From Chryseosolibacter sp964563295 (lineage in GTDB: Bacteria; Bacteroidota; Bacteroidia; Cytophagales; Cyclobacteriaceae), in the NCBI GenBank assembly GCA_964563295.1, contig CAZLWX010000108.1:1-12836 (forward strand): DNA of 12,836 nt, read 5' to 3'. Positions 1-6,895 of this stretch are shown here, one piece after another (within the stretch, counting starts at the first letter, position 1; every line of letters starts with the position of its first letter). The notes below the pieces were generated by a model. The model did no database searches, was not told the DNA's origin, and was given only the letters and a program-made list of their open reading frames with translations. A program made the position numbers and the translations under genes.

Positions 1-1086
1 CCGCAACACCTTATGGGAAGGTTTGCGAGGCAGTTTGCTGTGTATTTTATCGAGGAACCTTTCCTGGATGCTACTGACGACTTTCTCGAGATCTCTGCGC
101 CATGTGAAAATTTATGGGTCGTAGCGCCACACCTTCGAGAGGGTCTCACAGAAGATGAAGTCAATACCCAGCTGAGGGAAATGTTGTCGCAATTGTTTGC
201 TGAGCGGGATATCAACCAGTATATATTTTGGTATTACACTCCAATGTTCGTTCCAGCGGCTGATGGATTCGACCCGGTGATGACCGTATATGACTGTATG
301 GACGAGCTTTCAGCATTCAAGTTTGCTCCAACGTCGTTGAAGGAACGCGAGAGCGAGTTGTTTGCCCGGGCCGACATCGTCTTCACTGGCGGCTACAGCC
401 TGTATGAATCCAAGAAACACAGACATCCGGACGTTCATCCGTTTCCCAGCAGCATCGATACGGAGCATTATTTCAAAGCGCGACTGTATACAATCGATCC
501 GCCGGATCAGGCGGCCATTCCGGGTCCGCGGCTCGGATACTTTGGGGTGATCGACGAACGGATTGACCTGAAACTAATCGAAGAGGTCGCGCGGCGGAAG
601 CCGGAATGGCACCTGGTCATGATCGGCCCCATCGCCAAAATAAAACCGGATGTACTTCCAAAACTTCCCAACATCCATTACCTGGGAATGAAACCGTATA
701 ACGAACTGCCGTCGTACATCGCCGGCTGGGATCTCGCTATGATGCCTTTTGCTCATAACGAGGCCACGCGATACATCAGTCCGACAAAGACTCCTGAATA
801 TCTGGCTGCCGGCAAGCCGGTTGTCTCCACTCCGATTATTGATGTACTGCGCCAATACGGCCGCAATGGACTCGTCAATATCGCTGGGACACCCGATGAG
901 TTCATACGCGTAGTGGCACTGGAATTGGAAAACACCGATCGCGATGAGTGGCTGCAGCATGTGAACGAATTTCTTTCTCAAAACTCCTGGGACAAGACGT
1001 GGCAGAGGATGATGTTTCTCGTCACCCGAAAATTAAATGACAAGATGCGCCGCGTCAAAAGTGTAAAAGACCAGGTCTATGTTTGA
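1..1086 (+). CDS. GT-B fold glycosyltransferase (GT4/TuaH-like), 5' end outside the window
   Basis: A glycosyltransferase likely to transfer a sugar from a nucleotide donor during surface-glycan assembly in the cytoplasm. The reading frame is open from base 1, where it reads PQHLMGRFA. This matches the RPQHLMSRFA segment usually found about 15-25 residues into such proteins, so the ATG at 13 is internal and the true start lies upstream. In the 361 residues seen, the N-terminal Rossmann half includes VYDCMDELSAF. The C-terminal half includes LGYFGVIDERID, LVMIGP, IHYLGMKPYNELP, and the donor-binding stretch SPTKTPEYLAAGKPVVSTP with the conserved glutamate. The last 8 bases overlap the start of glf (ATGTTTGA), so the two genes are probably translationally coupled. 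That makes a galactofuranose or related substrate plausible, but the acceptor and donor cannot be read from sequence. The family call is firm; the specificity is inferred. Confidence 0.9.
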   Translation, partial: PQHLMGRFARQFAVYFIEEPFLDATDDFLEISAPCENLWVVAPHLREGLTEDEVNTQLREMLSQLFAERDINQYIFWYYTPMFVPAADGFDPVMTVYDCMDELSAFKFAPTSLKERESELFARADIVFTGGYSLYESKKHRHPDVHPFPSSIDTEHYFKARLYTIDPPDQAAIPGPRLGYFGVIDERIDLKLIEEVARRKPEWHLVMIGPIAKIKPDVLPKLPNIHYLGMKPYNELPSYIAGWDLAMMPFAHNEATRYISPTKTPEYLAAGKPVVSTPIIDVLRQYGRNGLVNIAGTPDEFIRVVALELENTDRDEWLQHVNEFLSQNSWDKTWQRMMFLVTRKLNDKMRRVKSVKDQVYV

Positions 1087-2218
1087 TTTTCTGATCGTGG
1101 GGGCAGGGTTTGCCGGGAGCGTTCTCGCCGAGCGACTTGCGTCAGTCGCAAACCAAAAGATCCTGCTGGTAGAACAACGCGACCATATCGGCGGAAACGC
1201 CTACGACTACTTTAACAAAGACGGAATCCTCATCCATAAGTACGGACCGCATATCTTTCACACGAACTCGAAAAAAGTGTTCGACTACCTCAGCCGGTTT
1301 ACGACATGGCGCCCATATGAGCACCGCGTCCTGGCCAGCGTCGATGGTCAACTCGTCCCCATCCCGATCAATCTGAATACTATCAACACACTGTACGGGC
1401 TACACTTGAACAGTGCTGAGCTCCAGGAATTTTTTGACTCGCGGGCGATCAAACCGGATCGAATCAGAACTTCTGAAGATGTCGTGGTCAGCAAAGTCGG
1501 CCGGGAACTGTATGAAAAATTCTTCAGGAATTATACGCGCAAGCAATGGGACCTCGACCCATCGGAACTGGATGCATCGGTAACGGCCCGTGTCCCGACC
1601 CGCACCAACCGCGACGACCGTTATTTCACCGATACCTACCAGTCTATGCCCGCCCTGGGATACACGCGGATGTTTCAGCGAATGCTTTCACATCCGAACA
1701 TCAAGGTGATGACCAATACCGATTACAAGGAGATCATTGACGTCATCCCTTACAAGAACCTGATCTACACCGGTCCGATTGACAGTTTCTTCAATTATTG
1801 TTACGGGCGACTGCCATATCGCTCGATCGAATTCAAATTCGAGACGATCGATGCCGAGGCCGTCCAGCGTACCGGCACAATCAATTATCCCAACGAACAT
1901 GCCTACACGCGGTCAACTGAGTTCAAGTACATCACTGGCCAGCAACACCACAAGACCACAATCGTATATGAGTATCCCCAGGCGGAAGGCGATCCCTATT
2001 ACCCCATCCCCAGGCCGGAGAACGCCGAGGTCTACAAACAATATCAGCAATTAGCTAACGCGATGACTAACACTTACTTCACAGGACGCCTGGCGACTTA
2101 CCGTTATTACAATATGGACCAGGTGGTTGCGCAATCACTCACCCTGTTTGAAAGAATTACGCAACGTCAGCCGGAAAAACATGTCAACGGACAGCAAATC
2201 TACCAGCTACATACCTGA
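1079..2218 (+). CDS. glf: UDP-galactopyranose mutase
   Basis: A flavoenzyme that interconverts UDP-galactopyranose and UDP-galactofuranose, supplying Galf for surface polysaccharides; cytoplasmic. The 379 residues match the usual bacterial length. The N terminus carries the FAD-binding Rossmann motif GAGFAG (residues 8-13), then VEQRDHIGGNAYDY (about 31-44) and KYGPHIFHT (54-62), all hallmark UGM segments. Later come RKQWDLDPSELDASV and PTRTNRDDRYFTDTYQ, and near the C terminus TYFTGRLATYRYYNMDQVV, which holds the conserved arginine and the flavin-contacting end. The ATG overlaps the glycosyltransferase stop by 8 bases, and its own 3' end overlaps the next gene by 38 bases, so this is a compact operon. 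I see no truncation or missing motif. The identification is very secure. Confidence 0.97.
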   Translation: MFDFLIVGAGFAGSVLAERLASVANQKILLVEQRDHIGGNAYDYFNKDGILIHKYGPHIFHTNSKKVFDYLSRFTTWRPYEHRVLASVDGQLVPIPINLNTINTLYGLHLNSAELQEFFDSRAIKPDRIRTSEDVVVSKVGRELYEKFFRNYTRKQWDLDPSELDASVTARVPTRTNRDDRYFTDTYQSMPALGYTRMFQRMLSHPNIKVMTNTDYKEIIDVIPYKNLIYTGPIDSFFNYCYGRLPYRSIEFKFETIDAEAVQRTGTINYPNEHAYTRSTEFKYITGQQHHKTTIVYEYPQAEGDPYYPIPRPENAEVYKQYQQLANAMTNTYFTGRLATYRYYNMDQVVAQSLTLFERITQRQPEKHVNGQQIYQLHT

Positions 2219-3515
2219 GCTCTGGGGTGGGATTGAATGTTCGCTCACACGCGTAGGCGATCGGCTGATCGACCAGTTGAAACAAACGGGTCACGACCGC
2301 CGCGCGATTGAAAACATCCGCCGATTCAGCATTTTCAAATTTGCGAAGATGCGATACCCTGTCCTATGGGAAAAGCATCAACGGCACGAGGACGACAAGA
2401 TCGATTTTGAAGCTGCCGCCCGCCAACTGGACAGTCTGCTGTCGACCGGTATCGAGCCCATTGTAGGATTGTTACACCACGGCGATGGCCCCATGTTCAC
2501 CGATCTGCTCGATCCGGATTTTCCAGCGAAGTTCGCCCGGTATGCCGGCGCGGTGGCGCAGCGGTTTCCATGGATCAAGTACTATACGCCTATCAACGAG
2601 CCGTTGACCACTGCCCGTTTTAGCGGTCTGTACGGATGGTGGTACCCCCATCGACGTGACGACCGCGACTTCGCCACCATTTTCCTGAACCAAATGAAGG
2701 CCATCGTGCTGGCAATGGAGGCCATTCGGGAAGTGAATCCGACCGCATTGCTCGTTCAGACGGAGGATCTGTGTAAGACCTACTCGACCCCGCTTCTGCA
2801 ATATCAGGCGGATTTTGAGAACCAGAGGCGTTGGCTTACGATGGACACGCTCTGCGGAAAATTCAACGCCAGGCATCCGCTATGGCCATTCATCAGCAAC
2901 ATGAACGTACCCTTTGAGTTGTTGGATTTTTTCAACACCAGGTCTTGCCCGCCAGACATTATCGGAGCGGATTACTACCTGACATCCGAAAGGTTTCTCG
3001 ATGAGAACGTCGAACAATACCCCTCTTCCAAACACGGGGGCAATCATGTGCACAGGTATGCCGACGTTGAGGCAATTAGAGTTAAACACGGCCAACCGTA
3101 TGGACTGCCTCTGCTGATATCGGAATGTTGGGCGCGATACAGAATCCCTATCGCTGTGACCGAAGTGCACCTGAATTCTACGAGCGAAGATCAGGTGCGG
3201 TGGTTTAAACAGGTCTGGGATGAGGGAGTTGAACTAAATCAGTCCGGTATCCCGGTAGTGGCCGTCACTTCGTGGTCGTTGCTTGGCGCGTATGGATGGA
3301 ACAGTCTGCTCACGGAAGAAGGTGGTGAGTATGAACCAGGCGCTTTCAGCGTTGTCTCTGGTGAGCCTGTGCTTACCGAATTCGGAGAATACCTCCGTGG
3401 GTTTTCCCAGGACCACAAGCAACCGCATCCGGCCCTGATGCAGGCGGCGTGGTGGCACCAAACCAGCAGGTGCTTTTACAACGTTGAACCACCGTGCGGG
3501 GAGGTGCTGAGGTGA
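2181..3515 (+). CDS. GH1-like glycosidase-fold protein, stand-alone form
   Basis: A 444-residue TIM-barrel protein of the family 1 glycoside hydrolase type. The acid/base motif is TPINEP (Glu140), and the strand with the nucleophile reads IAVTEVHL (Glu328). Other typical pieces are RYPVLWE, VGLLHHGDGP, GLYGWWYPH and VTSWSLLGAYGWNSL. I chose the ATG at 2181 because MSTDSKSTS leads straight into the conserved ELWGGIECS. The frame stays open back to 2127, but that part lies deep inside glf. There is no signal peptide, so it should be cytoplasmic. From general knowledge, close relatives occur as the N-terminal half of fusions with an RmlD-like dTDP-4-dehydrorhamnose reductase domain. Here the protein stops after the GH1 part, with no reductase following in any frame I checked. 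Its substrate is unknown. Its place after glf suggests work on, or structural support of, a cell-surface sugar precursor. Confidence 0.85.
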   Translation: MSTDSKSTSYIPELWGGIECSLTRVGDRLIDQLKQTGHDRRAIENIRRFSIFKFAKMRYPVLWEKHQRHEDDKIDFEAAARQLDSLLSTGIEPIVGLLHHGDGPMFTDLLDPDFPAKFARYAGAVAQRFPWIKYYTPINEPLTTARFSGLYGWWYPHRRDDRDFATIFLNQMKAIVLAMEAIREVNPTALLVQTEDLCKTYSTPLLQYQADFENQRRWLTMDTLCGKFNARHPLWPFISNMNVPFELLDFFNTRSCPPDIIGADYYLTSERFLDENVEQYPSSKHGGNHVHRYADVEAIRVKHGQPYGLPLLISECWARYRIPIAVTEVHLNSTSEDQVRWFKQVWDEGVELNQSGIPVVAVTSWSLLGAYGWNSLLTEEGGEYEPGAFSVVSGEPVLTEFGEYLRGFSQDHKQPHPALMQAAWWHQTSRCFYNVEPPCGEVLR

Positions 3516-3548
3516 CGCGCCGGGAATGGAAATTTCAGTTCGACAGGC

Positions 3549-4412
3549 ATGCAAAAAGGTGGTAAGAAGAAGCCCTTGCGGAAGCCGCAGCGGCAATCCA
3601 GACCGGGACATGAGCACAAGATGGAACCTGCTCCGGATGTCCGTAATGATTACCGCGGGGTAGGGAAGTTGTCCAACAAAGTCGTGCTAATTACGGGAGG
3701 AGACAGCGGCATCGGCCGTGCGGTGGCCGTACTGTTCGCTAAAGAAGGTGCTGACATTGCAATCGGATACCTCAACGAGCACCGCGATGCCAAAGATACC
3801 ATGCAGATGGTAAACGATTACGGCCGCGAGTGCATTCTCATACCCGGCGACTTGAGCAAACAATCTAATTGCAAAAACCTGGTAGCCAAGACCGTCAGGA
3901 AATTCGGCAGGATTGACGTGCTCGTTAATAACGCCGCTCAGCATTGGGTGGCAAAAAAGCTCGAAGACATTTCCGCCGACCAGTTGCAGCGCACGTTCGC
4001 GACAAATTTCTTCTCATATGTGTGGGTGACGCAGGCCGCGTTGTCTCATATGAGTGAAGGAAGCGTCATCATAAACACGTCGTCGGTGACCGCTTACCGC
4101 GGGAGTCCGGGTTTGATCGACTACGCCTCGACGAAGGGGGCTATCGTCAGCTTCACTCGTAGTCTCTCCGGAAACCTTGTCAAAAAAGGTATCCGCGTAA
4201 ATGGGGTGGCTCCGGGACCCATTTGGACTCCTCTGATTCCCGCAACATTCTCGCCGGACAAGGTAGCGGTATTTGGAAGTGACGTGCCGATGGAGCGCGC
4301 AGGGGAGCCCTCGGAAGTGGCCCCGGCGTACCTATTCCTCGCCTGCCAGGACTCATCCTACATCACAGGTCAGTTTATCCATCCTAACGGCGGCGAGATC
4401 ATTAACGGTTGA
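3549..4412 (+). CDS. Classical SDR oxidoreductase (YghA/YhxC-like)
   Basis: An NAD(P)-dependent short-chain dehydrogenase of 287 residues. It has the cofactor motif TGGDSGIG (49-56), NNAA (127-130), a catalytic serine in INTSSV (about Ser179) and the YASTK pair Tyr192/Lys196, followed by RVNGVAPGPIWTPLIP. The C-terminal ITGQFIHPNGGEIING is typical of the stress-associated YghA/YhxC/GsiB-like group that shares the preceding PAPDVRNDYRG-type segment. The N terminus is unusually basic (many Lys/Arg in residues 4-18), as in general-stress members, and is probably a flexible tail. The ATG at 3549 sits 33 bases after the GH1-like gene, so co-transcription is likely but not proven. This is a classical, not an extended, SDR, so it does not replace the RmlD-like reductase found fused to GH1-like relatives. 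The substrate cannot be read from sequence. Confidence 0.93.
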   Translation: MQKGGKKKPLRKPQRQSRPGHEHKMEPAPDVRNDYRGVGKLSNKVVLITGGDSGIGRAVAVLFAKEGADIAIGYLNEHRDAKDTMQMVNDYGRECILIPGDLSKQSNCKNLVAKTVRKFGRIDVLVNNAAQHWVAKKLEDISADQLQRTFATNFFSYVWVTQAALSHMSEGSVIINTSSVTAYRGSPGLIDYASTKGAIVSFTRSLSGNLVKKGIRVNGVAPGPIWTPLIPATFSPDKVAVFGSDVPMERAGEPSEVAPAYLFLACQDSSYITGQFIHPNGGEIING

Positions 4413-4810
4413 TAGAACCTGACCATTATGGTGCAATAGCCTTACCGTTGGCGCGTAATAATTATTGCGTGCGCTGAATATTCCTTCCCGAAAAGGAAGA
4501 AAATGAACTCCATCTTTTGAGTGGCCATCAATTCGTTAGATGATTTCCTGTAAGGCTGCTTGTCCGCGATGATGACCATACTGCCGCTTCCAAAACACTG
4601 TGGACGAAACGTTTGCTGGTCACTCAGGGAGAGGAAACAAAACAACTCTGCTTTTTGTGAAACAAGTATTGCGCTGAATGTGCGCGCCTGACATGAAAAC
4701 CTTACATGTTGACGCATGGCTATCTCATCGACGGGAAATTCAGCACGCGTTTTGATGACCTTTGTGCTTACCACAGCTCAGAACCTTGAAGTTGCTGACC
4801 TGTACTGAAG
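4413..4810. other. Intergenic region, no supported gene
   Basis: This stretch separates the SDR gene from the GH5-like gene. I recognise no protein in any frame, no RNA gene, and no clear terminator with a T tract. It holds two small inverted repeats. One is the near-palindrome GTAATAATTATTGC at 4455-4468, flanked by GCGC on each side. The other is TTCCTT/AAGGAA at 4481-4498 with a 6-base loop. A 110-codon minus-strand frame (4442-4774) shows no recognisable motif and is probably chance. I could not place a convincing TAnnTTTG promoter for the downstream gene. Confidence 0.6.
4451..4474. repeat. AT-rich near-palindrome with GCGC flanks
   Basis: The core AATAATTATT (4457-4466) is a perfect palindrome, extended by a T:G and a G:C pair to 4455-4468. 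GCGC lies just outside on both sides (4451-4454 and 4471-4474), offset by a two-base bulge. It lies 38 bases after the SDR stop. No T tract follows, so it is not a standard intrinsic terminator. It could be an mRNA 3' end stabiliser or a protein-binding site, or chance. Confidence 0.35.
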
Positions 4811-5866
4811 ATGAAAGAGGTTCGCTGGAGTATAGACAGCATCCACGAATGGTATAACCGTAAAGGCTGGTTGCTCGGTTGTAACTACGCGCCGTCGACG
4901 GCGGTCAACCAGCTCGAGATGTGGGAAGCGGATTCGTTCGATCCCATCACAATAAGGCGTGAGCTTGATTGGGCGCGAGACCTTGGGTTCAACTCGATTC
5001 GTGTTTTTCTTCATCACTTGCTTTGGGAACATGATCCGGACGGGATCTTGCGTCGGATGGATGAGTTTCTTTCCATTGCCCGCGAACGTGGTTTGGGCGT
5101 AATGTTCGTTCTTTTTGATGCTGTTTGGAATCCGTTTCCTGAACCGGGCAAGCGCGATCACCGGACGGGGGTTCACAATTCAGGTTGGCTGCAGAGTCCC
5201 GGTGTTGAAATACTGACCGACTTATCGCGTCACGATGAGTTAAAGAGTTATGTGCAGGGAATCGTGGGGCGATTTGCCAATGACGATCGCGTCGATGTGT
5301 GGGACTTGTTCAACGAGCCGTGCAACCGAAACCAGACGTCGTACGGAGCGTTCGAGCCGGTGAACAAGGAGGAGTTTAGTCTCGCTTTGCTGAAGAAAGT
5401 GTTCGCATGGGTCCGTGAGGTTAACCCAGCGCAACCGCTGACAGCCGGAGTCTGGGTGGGTGAGTGGACACCTGATCGGATCAAGGAGCTCGATGCTTTT
5501 ATGCTGGAAAATTCTGACGTAATCACATTTCATAATTACGAGTCGCCGGACGAAATGGAACGCCGAATTCAGCAGTTGCGCCGCTTCGGCAGACCGATCC
5601 TGTGCACGGAATACATGGCGCGCAGCTTCAATAATACCTTCGAAAGCATTTTGCCGATCTTCCTTCGGTACAATGTCGGTGGCTACAATTGGGGTCTGGT
5701 GGCTGGTAAGACGCAGACCAACTATGCGTGGGATTCGTGGACGGTAAGCTACGACGGAGCGCCGGATGTTTGGTTTCATGATATTTTTTATCCTGACGGC
5801 ACGCCATATCGCATGGAGGAAGTTGAATACCTGTCGCGGCTGACGAAGCCCGACAGATCAAGGTAA
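4811..5866 (+). CDS. GH5-like (cellulase-family) glycoside hydrolase, cytoplasmic
   Basis: A 351-residue TIM-barrel protein of the clan A / GH5-like type, often annotated as cellulase-family hydrolase or 1,4-beta-xylanase in Bacteroidota. Conserved pieces in order: GCNYAPSTAVNQLEMWE, LGFNSIRVFLHHLLWE, VMFVLFDAVWNPFPEPGK, the acid/base WDLFNEP (Glu169), ITFHNYE, the nucleophile ILCTEYMAR (Glu267), then YNWGLVAGKTQTNYAWDSW and WFHDIFYPDGTPYR. Both catalytic glutamates are present, so it is probably an active retaining glycosidase; the substrate is unknown. There is no signal peptide, and an in-frame TGA at 4796-4798 excludes a longer N terminus, so it should be cytoplasmic. It stands alone between a 400-base gap and a terminator. 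It may serve the same glycan pathway as the genes upstream, but that is inference. Confidence 0.88.
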   Translation: MKEVRWSIDSIHEWYNRKGWLLGCNYAPSTAVNQLEMWEADSFDPITIRRELDWARDLGFNSIRVFLHHLLWEHDPDGILRRMDEFLSIARERGLGVMFVLFDAVWNPFPEPGKRDHRTGVHNSGWLQSPGVEILTDLSRHDELKSYVQGIVGRFANDDRVDVWDLFNEPCNRNQTSYGAFEPVNKEEFSLALLKKVFAWVREVNPAQPLTAGVWVGEWTPDRIKELDAFMLENSDVITFHNYESPDEMERRIQQLRRFGRPILCTEYMARSFNNTFESILPIFLRYNVGGYNWGLVAGKTQTNYAWDSWTVSYDGAPDVWFHDIFYPDGTPYRMEEVEYLSRLTKPDRSR

Positions 5867-5896
5867 GAATCTGGTTTATTGGTTTGTTGTTTGAAG

Positions 5897-5930
5897 AAGC
5901 GTCGCTCGAAAGGGTGGCGCTTTCTTTTTT
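5897..5930 (+). terminator. Rho-independent terminator after the GH5-like gene
   Basis: An 11-bp stem (5897-5907 with 5912-5922; three G:U pairs, the rest Watson-Crick) is capped by a GAAA tetraloop (5908-5911) and followed by TCTTTTTT (5923-5930). It begins 31 bases after the GH5-like stop. The response regulator ends 4 bases beyond on the other strand. Read from that side the stem is followed only by a broken T run, so it is mainly a plus-strand terminator that may also help the convergent gene. Confidence 0.85.
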
Positions 5931-5933
5931 CGG

Positions 5934-6350
5934 CTACCGTTGCTGCGACGACATATCCCACTCCTTTGTGATGCTTGATATCACCTGGTCTTTGAAGGCA
6001 CGGAAATCTTGCAGCTTGGGTATGAAGAAGTTGGCACCGTGATTCAGAAGTTTTCTTATTTCAACGGGATTGGTTTCGGTCGAAACGACGGCGATTGTGA
6101 GGTTGTCAAAACGCGCGGCTCTTCGGATTTCAGTCAGGCATTCACGTCCATTTTTTTTGGGCATGTTGATGTCGAGGAACAGCACGTCGCCGGGTTGTAT
6201 CTTGGGGAAGTCATACAGCGCGGACATTAGCTCTTCGCCGTCTCTCAAATGAATAAGATTGATGTATGGATGAAGTTCCAGAATTGCATCCGCAAAGATC
6301 AGCAGGTCGTCGTCATCATCCTCGCCCAGAAACACATTTCGTTTTATCAC
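5934..6350 (-). CDS. Single-domain response regulator (CheY-like receiver)
   Basis: A phospho-receiver protein of 138 residues with no output domain. The acidic pocket is in GEDDDDD (residues 9-15), the phospho-acceptor Asp60 is in LFLDINMPKKNG, the conserved Ser/Thr is Ser90 in VVSTETNP, and the conserved Lys112 is in FFIPK. The set is complete, so phosphorylation should be possible. The start is GTG at 6350. No in-frame ATG exists between it and the upstream stop, and starting at the next internal Met (residue 42) would delete the acidic pocket. No histidine kinase is nearby, so this is an orphan regulator. Such proteins usually pass a phosphate to, or bind, a partner encoded elsewhere. A 26-bp dyad lies 83 bases upstream of the start. 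The function beyond the receiver fold is unknown. Confidence 0.93.
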   Translation of the reverse strand: MIKRNVFLGEDDDDDLLIFADAILELHPYINLIHLRDGEELMSALYDFPKIQPGDVLFLDINMPKKNGRECLTEIRRAARFDNLTIAVVSTETNPVEIRKLLNHGANFFIPKLQDFRAFKDQVISSITKEWDMSSQQR

Positions 6351-6432
6351 CGGGAAGGTTCTAACGAAATATACCGATTTAAATACCGCCTTTTGGCTAA
6401 TGTTAATTTATTTATTTGATTAACAGACGGAT

Positions 6433-6458
6433 CTACTTTTCAAGTACTTGATCAGTAG
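6433..6458. promoter_or_regulatory. 26-bp imperfect palindrome, possible operator
   Basis: The centre TCAAGTACTTGA (6440-6451) is a perfect 12-bp palindrome. After two mismatched positions on each side, the symmetry continues with CTACT (6433-6437) and AGTAG (6454-6458), giving 22 symmetric positions out of 26. It lies between the divergent response regulator and tRNA genes, in a non-coding stretch. A dimeric regulator site is the obvious reading. A short RNA hairpin is the alternative. Confidence 0.4.
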
Positions 6459-6507
6459 TGCCTTGTCTTTCTTCTGCTACTAGTGTGATAGCTGGTTGAC
6501 TGGCTTG

Positions 6508-6539
6508 GTTGCGATTTCATCGTCAAATACTTAAAATTG
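6508..6539 (+). promoter_or_regulatory. Putative Bacteroidota-type promoter for the tRNA
   Basis: GTTG (6508-6511) and TAAAATTG (6532-6539) are 20 bases apart. This fits the Bacteroidota pattern TTTG-N19-21-TAnnTTTG with one mismatch in each element. Transcription would start roughly 20-25 bases before the tRNA. The match is by eye only. Confidence 0.45.
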
Positions 6540-6568
6540 CACTCCTTTTTCGGAAACAAGTTCGAAAG

Positions 6569-6642
6569 GGGCCCATAGCTCAGCTGGTTAGAGCACCTGA
6601 CTCATAATCAGGGGGTCGCAGGATCGTGCCCTGCTGGGCCCA
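6569..6642 (+). tRNA. tRNA with CAT anticodon (elongator Met or lysidine-type Ile2)
   Basis: A complete cloverleaf is visible. The acceptor stem GGGCCCA (6569-6575) pairs with TGGGCCC (6635-6641), with discriminator A at 6642. The D arm has GCTC/GAGC. The anticodon stem CCTGA/TCAGG surrounds the loop CTCATAA (6601-6607), giving anticodon CAT at 6603-6605. The T stem is GCAGG/CCTGC. It is not an initiator, because it has a G1:C72 pair and lacks the GGG/CCC anticodon stem. C4:G69 and C5:G68 resemble the features used by TilS on tRNA-Ile2 in E. coli, so Ile2 cannot be ruled out. The T loop ATCGTGC (6623-6629) departs from the usual TTCRANY. CCA is not encoded. Confidence 0.92.
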
Positions 6643-6665
6643 CAGGCCGAGACGGCAATAACCAA

Positions 6666-6683
6666 TCCCGATAGCCATCGGGA
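6666..6683. repeat. Perfect 7-bp hairpin after the tRNA
   Basis: TCCCGAT (6666-6672) and ATCGGGA (6677-6683) pair perfectly around the loop AGCC. It starts 23 bases after the tRNA and has no T tract. Short palindromes of the TCCCGATagc(c/t)ATCGGGA type are, from memory, frequent between genes in Bacteroidota. It may mark the tRNA transcript end or be a dispersed repeat. Confidence 0.55.
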
Positions 6684-6762
6684 CGAACTTCCAAACATCG
6701 AAGATGCGGCACCCTGGAGAGTCGCCGCACTTAATTACGAATTATTAACTGCGCCGGAACCG

Positions 6763-6787
6763 AACTTCAAACTACAAACTTTCGAAC
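6763..6787. repeat. Degenerate heptamer repeat, AACTTCA/AACTACA type
   Basis: Three to four degenerate 7-base units lie in tandem: AACTTCA, AACTACA, AACTTTC and, one base out of phase, GAACGTT. They sit in the stretch between the tRNA and the HAD gene, which is otherwise non-coding (about 220 bases from 6643 to 6861). Confidence 0.45.
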
Positions 6788-6839
6788 GTTGCTGCACAAT
6801 AGCACCCCAACACCTCAAGACCTGAACACCAAAAAGGGT

Positions 6840-6895
6840 ACACCCAACCGTTAACACCCAATTGCCAACAGCCAACCGCCAACACCCAACCGCTG
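6840..6895. repeat. Four tandem 14-bp units (paired heptamers) over the HAD gene start
   Basis: Four units start at 6840, 6854, 6868 and 6882. The first is acacccaaccgtta, the third acagccaaccgcca. Each is made of two heptamers that mostly begin ACACCCA/ACAGCCA and ACCG. A fifth partial unit (ACAC) begins at 6896. The array covers the first eleven codons of the downstream gene and its TTG start. Neither 7 nor 14 is a multiple of three, so a change in copy number by one or two units would shift the reading frame. Confidence 0.75.

Noticed and set aside
574..981. 135-codon minus-strand frame opposite the glycosyltransferase
   Set aside because: Antisense to a strongly conserved coding region; no motif of its own.
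3516..3548. Frameshifted RmlD-like reductase continuation after the GH1-like gene
   Set aside because: Only 33 bases lie before the SDR gene, and no extended-SDR start motif (GATGTLG-like) appears in any frame. The SDR that follows has its own classical TGGDSGIG and YASTK motifs.
4481..4498. TTCCTT/AAGGAA hairpin as a terminator for the SDR gene
   Set aside because: The stem is short and no T tract follows on either strand.
4442..4774. 110-codon minus-strand open frame in the gap before the GH5-like gene
   Set aside because: No recognisable motif, a composition unlike the neighbouring proteins, no promoter, and it spans two small inverted repeats. Probably chance, though a short lineage-specific gene cannot be fully excluded.
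5240..5779. 179-codon minus-strand frame opposite the GH5-like gene
   Set aside because: Antisense shadow. The plus strand carries all conserved GH5-like motifs.
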